The translations under genes were made by a program, and so were the position numbers. A DNA stretch of 64,000 nucleotides, from contig NZ_FOQO01000004.1 in NCBI RefSeq assembly GCF_900113765.1, positions 367,109 to 431,108 of the forward strand, given 5' to 3'. The stretch comes from Parapedobacter indicus (lineage in GTDB: Bacteria; Bacteroidota; Bacteroidia; Sphingobacteriales; Sphingobacteriaceae). Under the pieces are notes generated by a model, which worked only from the letters and a program-made list of their open reading frames with translations, had not been told where the DNA came from and did no database searches. How positions within the stretch are numbered: the stretch's first letter is position 1; the number at the start of each line of letters is the position of its first letter. Below are positions 61,880-64,000 of this stretch, in pieces.

Positions 61880-62117
61880 GTTCGTGGAAATTTTTACGAA
61901 CGGTTCTGGATTGCGACGGCTGAAGTGCTATCTGCAAAATTTTGCTTTTGAAAAAAGAATAGATTTTTTGGTAGATATGCTTCAAAAAAGAAGTGGTCGA
62001 TAGCCGATTGTAAAGTTGCAAGATGTTAGACTAACGAACATTCACTCATACTCACCAAAACACCTGAAGCTTGGATTATCTGCCAACTATTTTTCTTACC
62101 TTGGGGAAAAAAATACA

Positions 62118-62882
62118 GTGGAAAACAATTTTGAAATCCTGAGTCAGGGACTGATGCTCCAACTGAACCAGGTCAAGGAATTTATCAAAAATCATAATCC
62201 AACAATCGGCGTGCTAACAGAAGAAATACTGAGGCAATTCCTCAGACAGCATCTGCCCAAATACGTCAGTGTACAACAAGGCTTTATCAGAAACCAAAAC
62301 GGGGAGACTTCCAACCAATGCGACATCATCATCTATGATTCAACTAAATATGCCCCTTTTTACAGAATAAACGATATTGTCGTTGTGCCAATTGAATCTG
62401 TTATTGTAGTTATAGAGGTAAAAACCACTATAACCAAGCAGATTTTCCATTCTATTTTGGACAGTTTCAAAAGACAAAAGCAAAAATTTTACAAGCCGCA
62501 CCTCCTTTTTATTTATAACTCCGAATCAATAAGCAAGATAGAGAGCTATTTTACCTCATACAGAAAGATACATGGCGAGTATACTTATGACCACGACACT
62601 TACCAATGGCTCCCAGACGAAATAACGGGCATCAACCAATCCTATCATCTCCAACAGGATTATGTCGACAACGGATCTGATACCTATGGATACAGCTCGT
62701 ATTTCTATGAAAACATGGAAGGAACGGTGATCAACGCATTACAGCATTTTTATCTCTCGCTCTACGGAAAAATCGAGAATTATATCGAAGAAAACAGCAA
62801 TACGAAATACGCCACCAAAAGAGATTCCCATTTTAATAGTAAATTCAACAGCTATTTTGCATTTCCATTATTCAACATTTGA
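62118..62882 (+). CDS. DUF6602-like predicted nuclease
   Basis: The 254-residue protein resembles DUF6602: GVLTEEILRQFLRQHLPKYV, FIRNQNGETSNQCDIIIYD and PIESVIVVIEVKTT. The likely PD-(D/E)XK residues are E36, D69 and E100-V-K102. The rest (EYTYDHDTYQWLPDE onward) is unassigned. I chose GTG 62118; the longer frame from TTG 62016 adds 34 residues of no family character. DUF6602 members are often found in defence-rich islands, but function is unknown. The gene opens the second AT-rich block after the imu cassette. Confidence 0.72.
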   Translation: MENNFEILSQGLMLQLNQVKEFIKNHNPTIGVLTEEILRQFLRQHLPKYVSVQQGFIRNQNGETSNQCDIIIYDSTKYAPFYRINDIVVVPIESVIVVIEVKTTITKQIFHSILDSFKRQKQKFYKPHLLFIYNSESISKIESYFTSYRKIHGEYTYDHDTYQWLPDEITGINQSYHLQQDYVDNGSDTYGYSSYFYENMEGTVINALQHFYLSLYGKIENYIEENSNTKYATKRDSHFNSKFNSYFAFPLFNI

Positions 62883-62918
62883 TAAAGATGAAAATATTAG
62901 GTTCTAAATTTTACTGTA

Positions 62919-62926
62919 TATTTTTG
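62919..62926 (+). promoter_or_regulatory. -7 box before the 42-residue ORF and DUF4238 gene
   Basis: TATTTTTG is a perfect TAnnTTTG. It lies about 100 bases before ATG 63025. No good -33 box. Confidence 0.45.
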
Positions 62927-63024
62927 ACTAAATAAGAAAAATTAGTGGGGATAACCATTCATGCCATGCAGACTCACCAAGATAATTAAACTTAAGGTAA
63001 TTATAAACCACTGCAAATTAAGCA

Positions 63025-63153
63025 ATGATTAAAAATTATTTTGATGTCAAAACAATTGTGAATAGAGAAGCTGTAATTGTCGAGAGTAGTAGGGAAATTG
63101 CTGAAAAATATGCGATTAAGTTTATTCAGCTCGCAAAGGAGCTAAATTTCTAA
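63025..63153 (+). CDS. 42-residue ORF upstream of the DUF4238 gene
   Basis: The product starts MIKNYFDVKTIVNREAVIVE and ends FIQLAKELNF. It is soluble and helix-prone, with no known domain. It ends 11 bases before the ATG of the DUF4238 gene on the same strand, the spacing of an operon partner. It is too short to assign with confidence, but the clean frame, the close spacing and a promoter-like box upstream favour a real gene. Confidence 0.45.
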   Translation: MIKNYFDVKTIVNREAVIVESSREIAEKYAIKFIQLAKELNF

Positions 63154-63164
63154 TTCAAACTTAA

Positions 63165-63923
63165 ATGCATCCCAAAAATCAAAATCAGCATAGAGTTTCC
63201 CAGACATACCTTAAACAGTTTGGATATAACCACAATGACGACTGGAAAGTATCCGTTTACCGAGTGGGTCATCCATCTACTGAAAATTTATCTATCAGTG
63301 AATTTACGGCAGACTTTAACATTTTTGATGCCCCTTTTGGCGATATGGAATTCAGACGAAATTTCGAGATTCAATGCGGCAAGATCGAGAATTTCTATCC
63401 CGTTATTATTTCAAATCTGCAAAACCAGAAGCAGCTTACCTCAAAGAACATCGAGGTATTATGCCACTTCATTGCAAGCCTATTGGCACGTTCGATCCCA
63501 TTCACCGACTTTATCCAGATGATACTTAGAAACGAACAGGCATGCAATAGGTTTATCGAAGAAATCAGCATGTTCAGTGAAAACAAAGAAGTTTTGCAGA
63601 CAACGTTAAATCTTTTACCTGTGGATTTGCAACTTAATACCATACTTGGAAGCATTACTGCACATTTAGTAGAAGTATTGAGAAATTTTAGTTTTTTGGT
63701 CCTTGAAAAACCGACCGATATTGCTTGGATGACAACCGATAATCCTGTAGTGCTTGATAAAAAAGAAAATTTCGAATGGCTAATTTCCCCAGATACAGAA
63801 ATCTATCTTCCTCTATCGGGAGACTTTTGCCTTTTTGGTTTCCATCACGGAGCCAATGACAAAACCAATCCAATACGCAATTTAAGGGAAAACAAAATAA
63901 ATAAAACCCGTTGTGCGGTTTGA
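63165..63923 (+). CDS. DUF4238 domain-containing protein
   Basis: The 252-residue protein starts with MHPKNQNQHRVSQTYLKQFG, the HxxxxxYLKxF pattern that opens DUF4238, and has FTADFNIFDAPFGDMEFRRN, LCHFIASLLARSIPFTDFI and ITAHLVEVLRNFSFLVLEKP followed by WMTTDNPVVLD, all typical of the family. DUF4238 proteins occur scattered in mobile and defence regions. Their activity is not established. The protein ends normally at TGA. Confidence 0.82.
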   Translation: MHPKNQNQHRVSQTYLKQFGYNHNDDWKVSVYRVGHPSTENLSISEFTADFNIFDAPFGDMEFRRNFEIQCGKIENFYPVIISNLQNQKQLTSKNIEVLCHFIASLLARSIPFTDFIQMILRNEQACNRFIEEISMFSENKEVLQTTLNLLPVDLQLNTILGSITAHLVEVLRNFSFLVLEKPTDIAWMTTDNPVVLDKKENFEWLISPDTEIYLPLSGDFCLFGFHHGANDKTNPIRNLRENKINKTRCAV

Positions 63924-64000
63924 GGAAGTTATAGTTTATGGCAGTTAAATTAACAAATAAGTTGTGCACTATACTGAAATTCAGTATATTAGAAAAGTTT

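Overview
The window looks like the chromosome of a Bacteroidota bacterium of the family Sphingobacteriaceae, with a mid-40s GC impression that would suit Parapedobacter or a relative; the genus is not settled. The evidence is two SusC/SusD outer-membrane uptake pairs, an ECF sigma/anti-sigma pair next to one of them, gliding-type GldA and GldF-GldG proteins, a fused MurF-alanine racemase, futalosine-pathway menaquinone synthesis (MqnC), and promoters of the Bacteroidota form TTTG-N18/20-TAnnTTTG in front of many genes and tRNAs.

Layout. 1-4.8 kb: the tail of a glycerophosphodiesterase gene, gldA, an outer-membrane barrel protein and a fused gldF-gldG. 4.9-5.4 kb: a decayed thioredoxin-fold pseudogene, then tRNA-Gly and tRNA-Leu. 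5.8-14.7 kb: housekeeping genes (recX, murF-alr, DUF502, flavin oxidoreductase, THUMP-like methyltransferase, pyruvyl transferase, cysteine desulfurase, OsmC). 14.7-20 kb: tRNA-Thr and a first SusC/SusD pair. 20-32.5 kb, minus strand: an ECF sigma factor, FecR, STN-type SusC, SusD, and two paralogous secreted sugar-phosphate-isomerase-like proteins that flank an MFS carrier and an orphan LutA-like protein, ending in ku. 32.7-50.7 kb: core genes (mqnC, scpB, mpl, prmA, tpiA, GlmU-like, L31, a sugar kinase-like gene, pckA, a metallo-hydrolase, aconitase, rpe, a 7TM-HD hydrolase), then tRNA-Ser and tRNA-Lys.

50.8-56.4 kb is an AT-rich block beginning with a tyrosine recombinase. It is bounded by an 18-bp direct repeat with one mismatch (15 bases exact) at 50846-50863 and 56385-56402. 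I read it as a small integrated element. Its cargo is two short membrane proteins, a TPR protein, and a divergent pair made of a HEPN-domain protein and a PD-(D/E)XK-type nuclease. This is the best candidate for an undescribed defence or toxin-like module.

56.4-61.9 kb is a visibly GC-richer mutagenesis cassette, imuA-imuB-dnaE2, with a candidate promoter and an overlapping dyad in front of imuA. 62-64 kb is a second AT-rich accessory block with a DUF6602-like predicted nuclease, a 42-residue ORF and a DUF4238 protein; its right end lies outside the window.
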